Part shown: piece after piece, positions 41,808 through 50,688 of the stretch
Layout: every line of letters starts with the position of its first letter
Position numbering within the stretch: position 1 is the stretch's first letter
Source of the DNA: Acidobacteriota bacterium
GTDB taxonomy: Bacteria; Acidobacteriota; Vicinamibacteria; Vicinamibacterales; UBA2999
NCBI GenBank assembly: GCA_021731165.1
Contig: JAKFXY010000035.1
Location: 1-63,275 of the forward strand
DNA: 63,275 bases
Direction of reading: 5' to 3'
The notes under the pieces: generated by a model
What the model was told of the DNA's origin: nothing
Databases searched by the model: none
The model's input: only the letters and a program-made list of their open reading frames with translations
Position numbers and translations under genes: made by a program

Positions 41808-42748
41808 AACTCGGACTCATCGCTGGCAACGGACGCTTTCCGTTCCTGGTGCTCGAAGCCGCGCGCGCGCAGGGGCACGACGTCACCGTCATCGCGGCGA
41901 AAGAGGAAACCTTTCCCGAGCTCGCCGCGGCCGCCGAGCGGCACGGTGCTCCTGTCCACTGGATTTCCCTCGGCCATCTCGGAAAGTGCGTAGACCTCTT
42001 GAAGGCCGCCGGGGCTACCCACGCCGTGATGGCCGGTCAGGTCAAGCACACCAAGCTGTTCGCCGGCGGAATCATCCCGGACCTGACGTTCATGTCGGTG
42101 CTCATGAAGCTGCGCGGCCGGAACACCGACGGTGTGATCGGCGCCGTGGCTCAGGTCTTGCGGAACGAAGGAATCGAGCTGATGGACTCGACGGCGCTGC
42201 TCCAGCCGCTGCTCGCGAAGCCAGGGGTGCTCACGAGGCGCTCGCCGGCGGAGGAGGAACAGAAGGACTTCGACTTCGGTTACCGAATGGCCGACGCGAT
42301 TGCGGGTCTTGATATCGGACAAACCATTGCCGTCAAGCAGCTCGCCGTTGTGGCGGTGGAAGCGATGGAAGGCACCGACGAGGTCATTGCCCGGGCCGGC
42401 CACCTCGCTGGACCGGGTGTGCGAATCGTAAAAGTGGCCAAGCCGAAACAGGACATGCGGTTCGACGTGCCGGTCATCGGTCTCGCGACAATCCAGGCAA
42501 TGCGGGTCGCCGGAGCGACAGCGCTCTCCGTGGACGCTGGCCGTACGCTCGTGCTCGACGGCGACGCGGTGTATGCCGCCGCCAACGAGGCAGGCATCGC
42601 CATCGTCGCTCGGGCGCTTGCTGACCTGCCAGACGGATCTGACCCTTCGGCACGCTCAGGGTCCTCCCGTCCTTCGGCAGGCTCGGGACGCCCCGAGCGT
42701 GTCGAAGGACGAGATGAGTCGAGGGATGACGCGGGCGGTCCCTCATGA
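41804..42748 (+). CDS. lpxI: UDP-2,3-diacylglucosamine pyrophosphatase LpxI
   Basis: 314 residues from ATG 41804. LpxI motifs: [33 protein letters not shown], the C-terminal [13 protein letters not shown] and [13 protein letters not shown]. It replaces LpxH in lipid A assembly. The family is about 270-285 residues; here about 40 extra residues ([20 protein letters not shown] and onward) come from a palindromic repeat at 42642-42711. Its stop overlaps the oxidoreductase ATG. Confidence 0.93.
   Translation: MKLGLIAGNGRFPFLVLEAARAQGHDVTVIAAKEETFPELAAAAERHGAPVHWISLGHLGKCVDLLKAAGATHAVMAGQVKHTKLFAGGIIPDLTFMSVLMKLRGRNTDGVIGAVAQVLRNEGIELMDSTALLQPLLAKPGVLTRRSPAEEEQKDFDFGYRMADAIAGLDIGQTIAVKQLAVVAVEAMEGTDEVIARAGHLAGPGVRIVKVAKPKQDMRFDVPVIGLATIQAMRVAGATALSVDAGRTLVLDGDAVYAAANEAGIAIVARALADLPDGSDPSARSGSSRPSAGSGRPERVEGRDESRDDAGGPS
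42642..42711. repeat. Palindromic repeat inside the lpxI 3' end
   Basis: The core 42668-42711 (44 nt) folds almost perfectly: CGTCCTTCGGCA and GCTCGGG pair with CCCGAGC and TGTCGAAGGACG, one mismatch, loop ACGC. A second, partial copy (ACCCTTCGGCACGCTCAGGG) lies just before. The reading frame stays open through the element. Confidence 0.85.
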
Positions 42749-43797
42749 GCAAGACGCGCGTGGCAGTCATTGGCGTCGGTCATCTTGGGCAGCATCATGC
42801 GCGGCTGCTCGCCGAAATGGACGATGTCGAACTCGTTGGCGTCGTTGACTCCGACGCTGCTCGAGCAGAGGAGATCGCCGCGAAGTACGGGACGAGGACA
42901 TGGGCGTCGCCCGCCGACCTGCTCACGCGAGTCGATGCCGTGTCGATCGCGGCGCCAACCGTTGTCCACGTGGAACTCGCGCTGCCATTCGTGGAGGCGG
43001 GAGTGGCGGTCCTTGTGGAAAAGCCACTTGCGGCGAGCGTGGCGGATGCGGACCGGCTGCTCGCGGCAGCCGCCCGGCGAGGCGGACTGGTGGCCGCGGG
43101 CCACACCGAGCGATTCAATCCCGCCGTGGCCGCGGCGATACCGCTCATCACCGCGCCACGGTTTATTGAAATTCATCGCCTCGGCACGTTCCCGGAGCGC
43201 AGCCTCGACATCGACGTGGTCTTCGATCTGATGATCCATGACCTGGATCTGCTGCTTGCCGTTGTCGGCTCACGCGTCGAGTCGATCGAGGCGGTGGGCG
43301 TCAACGTGCTCACGCCCAGGACGGACATCGCGAACGTGCGGCTGCGGTTCGCCTCGGGCTGTATCGCCAACCTCACGGCGAGCCGGATCAGCCGCGAGCG
43401 CGTGCGGAAGGCCCGTTTCTTCCAGCCGCAGGCTTACGTCTCCATCGACTATGCCGCCCAAGAGGTCGAGGTCTATCGCATCGAGCCGCGCCCCTCGACT
43501 ACGGCTCGTCCCTCGGTTCCGCTCGCCCGCCGACACGCTCAGGGCGTCCTGAGTTCGTCGAAGGACGGGACAGCCCAGAGCCTGCCCCAGGGTCGGACTG
43601 CCCTGAGCATTGTCGAAGGGCAGGAAGGGCGGCCCGTCATTCAAGGTGGCCGTCTGGAGATTGTCAACGAGGAGCCGTTGAAGCGTGAGCTGGCCGATTT
43701 CGTTGAGGCGGTTCGGACGGGCCGGCAGCCCGGCGTGACAGGGAGTGCCGGGCGGGAGGCCTTGGCCCTCGCGACGAGGATTGCGGAGCTGATGTAG
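42745..43797 (+). CDS. Gfo/Idh/MocA-family NAD(P)-dependent oxidoreductase
   Basis: 350 residues. Rossmann start [20 protein letters not shown] and the family's EKPLA and [11 protein letters not shown], the latter typical of LpxI-linked sugar-nucleotide enzymes. Typical length is about 300-310; residues about 250-297 ([20 protein letters not shown] and on) are encoded by inserted palindromes at 43531-43623. The substrate is unknown; the position after lpxI suggests a modification of the lipid A or UDP-sugar pathway. Confidence 0.88.
   Translation: MSKTRVAVIGVGHLGQHHARLLAEMDDVELVGVVDSDAARAEEIAAKYGTRTWASPADLLTRVDAVSIAAPTVVHVELALPFVEAGVAVLVEKPLAASVADADRLLAAAARRGGLVAAGHTERFNPAVAAAIPLITAPRFIEIHRLGTFPERSLDIDVVFDLMIHDLDLLLAVVGSRVESIEAVGVNVLTPRTDIANVRLRFASGCIANLTASRISRERVRKARFFQPQAYVSIDYAAQEVEVYRIEPRPSTTARPSVPLARRHAQGVLSSSKDGTAQSLPQGRTALSIVEGQEGRPVIQGGRLEIVNEEPLKRELADFVEAVRTGRQPGVTGSAGREALALATRIAELM
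43531..43623. repeat. Two palindromes inserted in the Gfo/Idh gene
   Basis: CGACACGCTCAGG (43531-43543) pairs with CCTGAGTTCGTCG (43548-43560), loop GCGT. CTGCCCT (43598-43604) pairs with AGGGCAG (43617-43623). Both keep the frame and code for low-complexity Ser/Arg/Gln-rich peptide. Confidence 0.8.
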
Positions 43798-43806
43798 GGC
43801 GGGCCA

Positions 43807-44703
43807 TTGACGACATCAACCTTCGAGACATACATGCAACGCGTGAGCGTCGGCGAGCGGCTCTCCCCAGAGGAGATCGCCGGTCTTGCGGAAGCGCCGG
43901 ATATCCTGCCGCTCGGGATGCTCGCTGACGTTCTGCGCCGGCGCCTGCACGACAAGGCGGTGACGTACTTGCGAGTCGCACGCTGTGCCTTTGACCAGAT
44001 CATGGCCGAGGCCGTATCGCCGGCGGCGCGCGAGGTCCGCTTGACCGGCGCCCCGGACACGCTCCCGATCGCGGTGTCTGCCGTCTCCCGCGCGCGGGGG
44101 ATTGCGGGCGACCGCGCGGTGTCCGGCTTCTCGTGGGGCGACGTGGAGCGGCTCGCGCGCGCTGGGGCAGGATCGGTGTCGGAAGTGCTGGGCGAGTTGC
44201 GTACGGCCGGTCTCGATGCGGTCGCCGAGTTGCCGATGGATCGCATTGACAGCCTCGACGAGGCAGTCGATCTGCTCACCGCCGCCGGATTCAGCCGACT
44301 TCGGCTCACGGTGGACAGTGCCGCCGCGGCCGAACGGCCGGCGCTGTTCCTGCGTGCGGCGGTCCTTCAAGAGCGCGGTGGCGCTATCCAGGCGATCAAC
44401 CCGCTGCCCATGGTACTGAACGCGATGCGTCCGACGACGGGATACAGCGACGTGAAGATGGTTGCGATTGCGCGGCTCGCCGCTCCCAACGTCGCGATGA
44501 TTCAAGTGGATTGGCTTCGCTACGGCCCCAAGCTGGCTCAAGTGGCGCTGACGTTCGGGGCCGACGATCTCGATAACTGCTCCCCCTCGGATGACGCTCC
44601 CGACGGCAAGCGGCGCGCCCCGCTCGAGGAGATTCGCCGCAACGTCGACGCCGCCGGCTTTACGCCCGTCGAGCGCGACGGGCGATTCGCCGTTGTCGGC
44701 TGA
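43807..44703 (+). CDS. MqnE-like protein lacking the radical-SAM cysteines
   Basis: 298 residues against about 370 for aminofutalosine synthase MqnE. The N-terminus fits MqnE/MqnC (QRVSVGERLSPEEIAGLAEA then LADVLRRRLHDKAVTYLRVA), as does the C-terminal half (MVAIARLAAPNVAMIQVDWL, YGPKLAQVALTFGADDLDN). The CxxxCxxC cluster motif that should follow the first part is replaced by RVARCAFDQIM, with a single cysteine (C60). It therefore cannot bind the 4Fe-4S/SAM centre in the usual way. It sits directly upstream of mqnA. It may be a scaffold, a repurposed enzyme or a decayed paralogue; a true MqnE must be encoded elsewhere. Confidence 0.75.
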   Translation: MTTSTFETYMQRVSVGERLSPEEIAGLAEAPDILPLGMLADVLRRRLHDKAVTYLRVARCAFDQIMAEAVSPAAREVRLTGAPDTLPIAVSAVSRARGIAGDRAVSGFSWGDVERLARAGAGSVSEVLGELRTAGLDAVAELPMDRIDSLDEAVDLLTAAGFSRLRLTVDSAAAAERPALFLRAAVLQERGGAIQAINPLPMVLNAMRPTTGYSDVKMVAIARLAAPNVAMIQVDWLRYGPKLAQVALTFGADDLDNCSPSDDAPDGKRRAPLEEIRRNVDAAGFTPVERDGRFAVVG

Positions 44704-44713
44704 TGGCGGCGTC

Positions 44714-45508
44714 GTGACGCCGGTGGTGAGAATTGGCGCTGTCGGCTATCTAAACGCCCGCCCGCTGACATGGGCGCTCGACGCCGCTCCGGACCAGTGG
44801 CAGGTGCGGTACGATTTGCCCTCCATCTGTGCGGGCTTGCTCGAGGCAGGAGAGATTGATCTCGGTCTCGTGCCTTCGATCGAGTATCTCCAGAGCGACA
44901 GCTATCGACTTGTGCCTGGCGTGGGGATCGGCTCGCGCGGGCCGGTCGCGTCGGTGGCGCTCTTCACGCGGCGGCCTGTCGGCCAGATTCGCCGCCTGGC
45001 GCTCGACACGAGTTCGCGCACCTCGGTCGCCCTTATCCGCATCCTCTGCCTGCATCGATTTGGCATCACGCCAGAATTCGTCATGCACGGCCCAGACCTG
45101 GCGGGGATGACCGCTGCTTGCGATGCCGGGCTGCTCATCGGCGATCCGGCTCTAGAGGCCGACCATGCGGCGCTCGGGCTCACGAAGATCGATCTTGGGG
45201 AGGAGTGGACGGCGATGACGGGTTTGCCGTTCATCTACGCGGCGTGGACAGGCCGGGTGGGGACGGTACCAAGGGGTCAGGTCCTGGCGCTGCAGGTGGC
45301 GCAGGATGAAGGGGTGCGGGCGCTCGACGCAGTCGCGGCGGAATACGGTCGCGGCGACGCTGGCGCGACTCACCGGGCTCTCGCATATCTTCGGGATAAT
45401 ATGAGGTACGGCTTGGGTCCGGACGAAGCGAAGGGTCTTCAACTCTTCCTGGACCACGCGGCTGACCTTGGCCTCGCGCCCCGGCGGCGCCGGCTGGAGT
45501 TCTTCTAG
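44714..45508 (+). CDS. mqnA: Chorismate dehydratase MqnA
   Basis: 264 residues from GTG 44714 (GTG 44723 or 44726 also in frame); the longer ORF overlaps the previous gene. Periplasmic-binding-protein fold: VVRIGAVGYLNARPLTWALD, EAGEIDLGLVPSIEYL, LALDTSSRTSVALIRILC, and LPFIYAAWTGR. Converts chorismate to 3-enolpyruvylbenzoate, the first step of the futalosine menaquinone route. Confidence 0.92.
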   Translation: MTPVVRIGAVGYLNARPLTWALDAAPDQWQVRYDLPSICAGLLEAGEIDLGLVPSIEYLQSDSYRLVPGVGIGSRGPVASVALFTRRPVGQIRRLALDTSSRTSVALIRILCLHRFGITPEFVMHGPDLAGMTAACDAGLLIGDPALEADHAALGLTKIDLGEEWTAMTGLPFIYAAWTGRVGTVPRGQVLALQVAQDEGVRALDAVAAEYGRGDAGATHRALAYLRDNMRYGLGPDEAKGLQLFLDHAADLGLAPRRRRLEFF

Positions 45509-45512
45509 GCGT

Positions 45513-46715
45513 ATGGTCGAGCAGATCGCAGATAAGGTGCTCGCAGGCGGCCGGGTTGACGCTGCCGAGGCTGTCGAGCTCTATCGCCACGCCCCGACCA
45601 ATCTGCTCGGCCGCCTGGCCGATGTCATTCGTGGCCGGAAGCATCCCGGTCGCATCGTCACGTACATCATCGACCGCAACGTCAACTACACGAACGTCTG
45701 CGTCGCTCGGTGCAACTTTTGTGCGTTCTACCGGCCGGTTGGTTCCGCCGAAGGCTACGTGCTCGGCTTCGACGAGATCTTTGCGAAGATCGACGAGACG
45801 ATCTCAGTGGGTGGGAACCAGCTCCTGCTGCAGGGCGGGCACAACCCCGACCTGCCGATCGCATGGTATGAGGATCTCTTTCGGGCCGTGAAGGCGCGGT
45901 ATCCATCGTTCAAGCTCCACGCGCTCTCGCCGCCCGAGGTGCTGCACATCGCCAAACTGAACCAGCTCACCGTACCAGTCGTCATCGAACGCCTGGTGGC
46001 CGCGGGCCTGGACAGTATTCCTGGCGGCGGCGCCGAGATCCTCGTGGATCGGGTACGGAAGCTGCTGAACTGCTTCGGCAAGGCTTCATCGGATGACTGG
46101 CTTGACGTGATGCGTCAGGCACATCGCGCCGGGCTTCGCACGACGGCCACGATGATGTACGGAACCGTGGAGACGCCGGAAGAGCGCATCGAGCACATGA
46201 TGCGCCTGCGGGACGTGCAGGATGAGACGGGCGGGTTCACCGCGTTCATTACCTGGAGTTACCAGCCGGAGCACACCGAGCGGGGCGGTCGTGAGGCGAC
46301 CGGCATCGACTACCTTCGCACGCTCGCCCTGGCGCGCGTTGTTCTCGACAACGTCGACAACATGCAGGCGTCGTGGGTCACGCAGGGAGGCAAGGTGGGG
46401 CAGCTCAGCCTCGCGTTTGGCGCCAACGACATGGGCAGCGTGATGATCGAGGAGAACGTCGTGCGAGCGGCCGGCGCGAGCTACTGCATGGACGAAGTCG
46501 AGATCGTGGTCAACATCGAGGACGCAGGCTTTACTCCCAAGCGCAGAAACATGCACTACGAACTGTTGGGCGATCCGGTCTTCCGTGAACGCGAAGTGCC
46601 CCGGATGCTTTCGTTGGCCACTGCTCGCGAGGACGGCGACGACTCGATTCCTGGCGATCTGAAGAACTACCCGGCCCGGAGTCGAGAGGCCAAACGCCTT
46701 CGTCTCGCGCAGTGA
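45513..46715 (+). CDS. mqnC: Cyclic dehypoxanthinyl futalosine synthase MqnC
   Basis: 400 residues from ATG 45513, 4 nt after mqnA. Radical-SAM motif in NYTNVCVARCNFCAFYRP, QLLLQGGHNPDLPIAWYEDL, and a GANDMGSVMIEENVV end. It cyclises dehypoxanthinyl futalosine. Length and cysteines are intact, in contrast to the MqnE-like neighbour at 43807. Confidence 0.94.
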   Translation: MVEQIADKVLAGGRVDAAEAVELYRHAPTNLLGRLADVIRGRKHPGRIVTYIIDRNVNYTNVCVARCNFCAFYRPVGSAEGYVLGFDEIFAKIDETISVGGNQLLLQGGHNPDLPIAWYEDLFRAVKARYPSFKLHALSPPEVLHIAKLNQLTVPVVIERLVAAGLDSIPGGGAEILVDRVRKLLNCFGKASSDDWLDVMRQAHRAGLRTTATMMYGTVETPEERIEHMMRLRDVQDETGGFTAFITWSYQPEHTERGGREATGIDYLRTLALARVVLDNVDNMQASWVTQGGKVGQLSLAFGANDMGSVMIEENVVRAAGASYCMDEVEIVVNIEDAGFTPKRRNMHYELLGDPVFREREVPRMLSLATAREDGDDSIPGDLKNYPARSREAKRLRLAQ

Positions 46716-46769
46716 AAGCCGCCATCACGAACAGCGCCACGGAAACAGGGAGAGGTGCGGCGTTCCTGC

Positions 46770-48038
46770 ATGACTCGATACCAGGCAGCGTGGGTACTTC
46801 CGATTGCCGCAGCGCCGATTCCCGGCGGCTGGGTGGCGACTGAGCGTGGACGAATTGCCGCCGTGGGCGGAGGGCCGTCGCCCGACGCCGTGAATCTTGG
46901 CCGGGTCGCGTTGCTGCCCGCGCTCGTGAATGCGCATACGCATCTGGAGCTGTCGTATCTCCGCGGACGGATTCCGCGCGCGGAGCGGTTCCTCGAGTGG
47001 GTGCGCGGCCTGATGAAGACGCGGCAGCAGTATCCCGATCCCGCCGCCACCGTGATCGTCGAGGCCGCCAGGCGCGCGATGTTCGAGGCGCACGCCGCCG
47101 GAACAGGCCTCTTCGGCGAGGTCACGAACAGCCTTGTCACGGTGCCGCTGCTGCGAGAGGCGCGGATGCCCGCAAGAGTGTTCTACGAGCTCCTCGGGTT
47201 CAATACGCCCAATCCGCGGGATCGTGTGGCGCAGGCGCAGATCCGGGCCGCCGAGGCTCTGCGAGAAGGCGGAGACGCCCGGCACGGCGACAGCGACTTG
47301 CGTGTCAGCCTGGCACCCCATGCCCCCTATTCCGTGTCTCCAGGCCTCTTCAGGGCTATTCGCGACGCCCTCGATTCGGCACCCCAACCAGTGACGAGCG
47401 TGCACCTGGGCGAATCCCCGGAGGAAGTCGAATTCCTTCGCGACGGAGGCGGTGGTTGGCGCGAGATGCTCGAGGGACTGGGCGCCTGGAGTTCTGAATG
47501 GCAGCCACCCGCGGCGTCGCCGGTGGCGTATCTCGACAAGATTGATTTTCTCGACAGTCGTGTACTGGCGGTGCACGGCGCACAGTTCTTGGGGGAGGAC
47601 CTGGACCGGCTCAGCGCGCTTGGAACGACCATCGTCTCTTGTCCCCGCAGCAACCAGCATGTCGGGGTCGGAGTACCGCCAATCGAGGCGTTCTACGCGG
47701 CTGGCGTAGAAGTCGCGTTCGGTACGGACAGCCTGGCGAGCGTGGACGATCTCAACCTCTTTGCGGAGCTGGCGGAGGCGAGGCGCTTGGCGCCGCGCGT
47801 ATCCGCGCGGACGCTGTTGGAGAGTGCGACCCGCGTCGGGGCGCGCGCGCTGGGATTCGAGGAGGACTACGGCACGCTCGAACCCGGCCGCCGGGCCGCG
47901 ATTATTGCCGTGCGCGTCCCTGAGGGCGTGAACGATGTGGAAGAATATCTGGTGGGTGGAATTCAGCCCGACGCCATTGAGTGGCTGGATTCGACAAATC
48001 CCCGATTCCAAGTCCCAGATCCCAGGTCCCACGTGTGA
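46770..48038 (+). CDS. mqnX: Amidohydrolase, probable aminodeoxyfutalosine deaminase
   Basis: 422 residues from ATG 46770 (GTG 46755 also open). Amidohydrolase metal motifs: VNAHTHLELSYLRG, APHAPYSVSP, TSVHLGESPEE, and VAFGTDSLASVDDL. In the modified futalosine route this family deaminates aminofutalosine; the position between mqnC and the prenyltransferase gene supports that. The last residues (NPRFQVPDPRSHV) derive from a TCCCAGATCCCAGG-type intergenic word and are unlikely to matter. Confidence 0.85.
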   Translation: MTRYQAAWVLPIAAAPIPGGWVATERGRIAAVGGGPSPDAVNLGRVALLPALVNAHTHLELSYLRGRIPRAERFLEWVRGLMKTRQQYPDPAATVIVEAARRAMFEAHAAGTGLFGEVTNSLVTVPLLREARMPARVFYELLGFNTPNPRDRVAQAQIRAAEALREGGDARHGDSDLRVSLAPHAPYSVSPGLFRAIRDALDSAPQPVTSVHLGESPEEVEFLRDGGGGWREMLEGLGAWSSEWQPPAASPVAYLDKIDFLDSRVLAVHGAQFLGEDLDRLSALGTTIVSCPRSNQHVGVGVPPIEAFYAAGVEVAFGTDSLASVDDLNLFAELAEARRLAPRVSARTLLESATRVGARALGFEEDYGTLEPGRRAAIIAVRVPEGVNDVEEYLVGGIQPDAIEWLDSTNPRFQVPDPRSHV

Positions 48039-48889
48039 TGAGCAGAATCGCCACGTATCTGTCGTTCGTGCGGTTCGGCCATTCTGTGTTCGCGATGCCG
48101 TTTGCGCTGACGGGAGCGCTGCTCGCGTGGCGGGATCACCCGTTCTCGTGGGCGCAGGTCGGCTGGATTGCCGCCTGCATGGTGAGCGCCCGCAGCGCGG
48201 CGATGGGCTTCAACCGGCTCGTGGACGCGCGGTACGACGCGCTCAATCCGCGAACGGCGATGCGCGAGATTCCGCGCGGCGCGATGTCCTCGACCGAGGC
48301 GGTGGTGTTCGTGGCTATTGCCGCCGTCGTGTTTGTCGGGTCGGCTTCACGTCTGGGCACTCTCTGTCTTGTTCTGTCGCCGGTGGCCCTCGGTGTCGTC
48401 TTCTGGTACTCACTCGCCAAGCGGTACACCGCGTACACGCAATTCTTTCTCGGCCTCGCGATGGCTGTGGCGCCGGTGGGCGGCTGGCTGGCGGCCGGGG
48501 GAGGAGCTGGGTTGGAGCCGTGGCTGCTTGGCCTGGCGATTGGCCTCTGGGTCGGCGGCTTTGATGTTCTCTATGCCTGCCAGGACGTGGAGTTCGATCG
48601 CGGGCACGGTCTTCGATCCATTCCCACGCGTTTCGGCGTGAGGGGGGCGATTCGCCTGTCGCGCGTGATGCACGTAGCGACCATCGTCGCGATGGCCATG
48701 CTCTGGCGAGCTGCCGGTTTGCCGCCGCTCTACATGGCCGGCGTCGCCCTGGTGGCCATCCTGCTCACCTATGAGCAGTCCCTGGTGAGCGACGACGACT
48801 TGTCGCAGGTGAAGCGGGCCTTCGATCTCAACGGCTACGTCGGCATCGTCTACTTCCTTGCCACCGCGGCATCGCTCTATCTCGGATGA
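48038..48889 (+). CDS. UbiA-family prenyltransferase of menaquinone synthesis (MqnP-like)
   Basis: 283 residues from ATG 48038, one base into the mqnX stop. UbiA Asp motifs: GFNRLVDARYDALNPRT, and YACQDVEFDRGHGLRSIP. About eight or nine helices. It attaches the prenyl chain to the naphthoate precursor. Confidence 0.9.
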   Translation: MSRIATYLSFVRFGHSVFAMPFALTGALLAWRDHPFSWAQVGWIAACMVSARSAAMGFNRLVDARYDALNPRTAMREIPRGAMSSTEAVVFVAIAAVVFVGSASRLGTLCLVLSPVALGVVFWYSLAKRYTAYTQFFLGLAMAVAPVGGWLAAGGGAGLEPWLLGLAIGLWVGGFDVLYACQDVEFDRGHGLRSIPTRFGVRGAIRLSRVMHVATIVAMAMLWRAAGLPPLYMAGVALVAILLTYEQSLVSDDDLSQVKRAFDLNGYVGIVYFLATAASLYLG

Positions 48890-49632
48890 CACCGGACAGG
48901 GCCGACAAGAGCGTTGCCGACAAGACGCCGGATCGCATCGCGGGAATGTTCGACGCGATTGCACCGCGGTATGACCTCCTCAACCATGTCCTCAGCGCGG
49001 GTATCGATCGTCGGTGGCGTGCACGCGCGATCGCATCGCTGAACCTGACCGGGCGCGAGACGCTCCTCGACGTCTGCGCCGGTACGGCGGACGTCGCGCT
49101 CGAGGCGCGTAGGGAGTCCGGCGCCGCGAGGGTCGTCGGCGTGGATTTCGCCGGCGCAATGCTGCGACTCGGCCTGTCCAAGGTGAGGTCCGCAGGTGAA
49201 TCTGGCCGCATCGCGCTCGTTCAGGGCGATGCGATGTGTCTGCCGGTGGCTGACGGCTGCGCCGACGCGGCGACCGTGGCCTTCGGCATCCGCAACGTAC
49301 AGCATCCGGATGTGGCGTGTCGTGAAATCGCGCGGGCACTGCGCCCAGGCGGGCGGTTGGCGATACTGGAGTTCGGCGTTCCCAGGCTTCCAGGGGTGAG
49401 TGCGGCGTACCTCTGGTACTTCAGGCACGTGCTCCCACGGCTCGGCCGAGTTGTCTCCGGGCACGGGGCCGCGTACTCCTACCTCCCGGCCTCGGTCGCC
49501 ACGTTTCCACCGCCCGGCGAATTCATGAAGACGCTGGTGGCCGCCGGTTTTACTGACGTGCGGGCAGTCCCGCTGACGCTGGGCGTCGTCTATTTGTATG
49601 TGGGAACCAAACGGGGCGTGGCTCGTGGGTAG
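48886..49632 (+). CDS. ubiE: Demethylmenaquinone methyltransferase (UbiE/MenG)
   Basis: 248 residues. SAM-binding motif DVCAGTADVALEA, the family's MFDAIAPRYDLLNHVLSAG with RRWR, and VAFGIRNVQHPD. Last step of menaquinone synthesis. Its stop lies inside a GGTGGT repeat. Confidence 0.93.
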   Translation: MTPDRADKSVADKTPDRIAGMFDAIAPRYDLLNHVLSAGIDRRWRARAIASLNLTGRETLLDVCAGTADVALEARRESGAARVVGVDFAGAMLRLGLSKVRSAGESGRIALVQGDAMCLPVADGCADAATVAFGIRNVQHPDVACREIARALRPGGRLAILEFGVPRLPGVSAAYLWYFRHVLPRLGRVVSGHGAAYSYLPASVATFPPPGEFMKTLVAAGFTDVRAVPLTLGVVYLYVGTKRGVARG

Positions 49633-49711
49633 TGGGTGGTGGAGGGTAGCGAGCTCGGAACCGGGGCCGAGGTCCATCCCAGCTACCCACGACCCACCAC
49701 CCACCACCCAG
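49626..49711. repeat. GGGTGGT/ACCACCC inverted repeat, G-quadruplex-prone
   Basis: The left arm (GGGTAGTGGGTGGTGGAGGG) mirrors the right arm (CCCACGACCCACCACCCACC). The spacer is about 40 nt. A related element lies at 57883-57959. Confidence 0.7.
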
Positions 49712-49733
49712 CGTAAGTCGTTCTCCGCCAGCC

Positions 49734-49742
49734 TGTTATAAT
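49734..49742 (+). promoter_or_regulatory. Extended -10 promoter (TG-T-TATAAT) close to the TonB-like start
   Basis: TATAAT at 49737-49742 with a TG two bases before. A start of transcription near 49749 would leave only about 7 nt before GTG 49756, so a very short or absent leader is likely. There is no Shine-Dalgarno. Confidence 0.55.
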
Positions 49743-49755
49743 CGCGCGTCCATCA

Positions 49756-50688
49756 GTGATTCATTTCGACCTCGACGAACGCTACCAGGACGAGCTCGTC
49801 GTCGGCAGCGCCATCTCGCGTCGTGAGGGAGTGGTGGCCGCCGTCATCCTGCATGCGCTCGTGCTGGCGGCGTTCTTGTACGGCCCTCGGCTCGCGATCT
49901 TCCAGCCCGATCCCGAGGAACTGGCCCGTCGCCAACAGGAACTGGAACGTCAGCGCCAGCAGGAGCCTCCGGCGACCTTCGTGTTCGTCCAGCCTCGCGT
50001 TGACCTGAAGGCGCTGACGCCGCCGCCGCGGGCTGAGATGTCGGACCTCGATCGGCAGGCCCGGACGCGGGAGGCGGCGCCGGTGCCCGAGAACCCCCTG
50101 CCGTTCATGCGCGGCAACTCCGTCAATCGTGTCGAGGCCGCCGAGGAAGAGAAGCCGGCCGGTGCCGAATCGCCGACACCTCCACAGCCAGAGACAGAGG
50201 TCGCCCGGGTGACGCCGCCTTCCAGTGAGGGGATCATGCGACCGCCCGAGCGGCCGAAGCCGCAGCCGTCGTCAGGTGCGCTCGGCGAGGCGCTGCGGAA
50301 CTTCCAGCGCTACGTGGAGAAGGAGACGTTCAACAATCCCCAGGGCGGGCAGAACACCCCAGGGGCCGAGATTCAGTTTGACAGCAAGGGCGTGGAGTTC
50401 GGACCATGGCTTCGACGATTCGTGAGTCGGGTCAGGCGGAACTGGTTCATCCCACTCTCGGCGATGTCGTTCCGCGGCCATGTCGTGCTGCAGTTCAACA
50501 TCTGGAAGGACGGCCACATCACGGACGTCACCGTCGTGCAACCCTCGTCGATCGACTCGTTCAACAACGCGGCCTACAACGCCATTCTCACGTCGAATCC
50601 CGTGGACCCGCTGCCGCCGGAGTACCCGTCTGAGAAAGCCCTCTTCACGGTCACCTTCTATTACAACGAACAGCCGCTGGGGCAGTGA
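49756..50688 (+). CDS. TonB-like energy-transducing protein
   Basis: 310 residues from GTG 49756. A single N-terminal helix (about 26-47), a charged coiled coil (EELARRQQELERQRQQ), a Pro-rich periplasmic spacer, and a C-terminal TonB/TolA-type domain (about 210-305: SFRGHVVLQFNIWKDGHITD, FNNAAYNAILTSNPVDPLPP). It would transmit proton-motive energy to outer-membrane receptors such as the remnant at the left edge. The next gene starts one base after it. Confidence 0.85.
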   Translation: MIHFDLDERYQDELVVGSAISRREGVVAAVILHALVLAAFLYGPRLAIFQPDPEELARRQQELERQRQQEPPATFVFVQPRVDLKALTPPPRAEMSDLDRQARTREAAPVPENPLPFMRGNSVNRVEAAEEEKPAGAESPTPPQPETEVARVTPPSSEGIMRPPERPKPQPSSGALGEALRNFQRYVEKETFNNPQGGQNTPGAEIQFDSKGVEFGPWLRRFVSRVRRNWFIPLSAMSFRGHVVLQFNIWKDGHITDVTVVQPSSIDSFNNAAYNAILTSNPVDPLPPEYPSEKALFTVTFYYNEQPLGQ

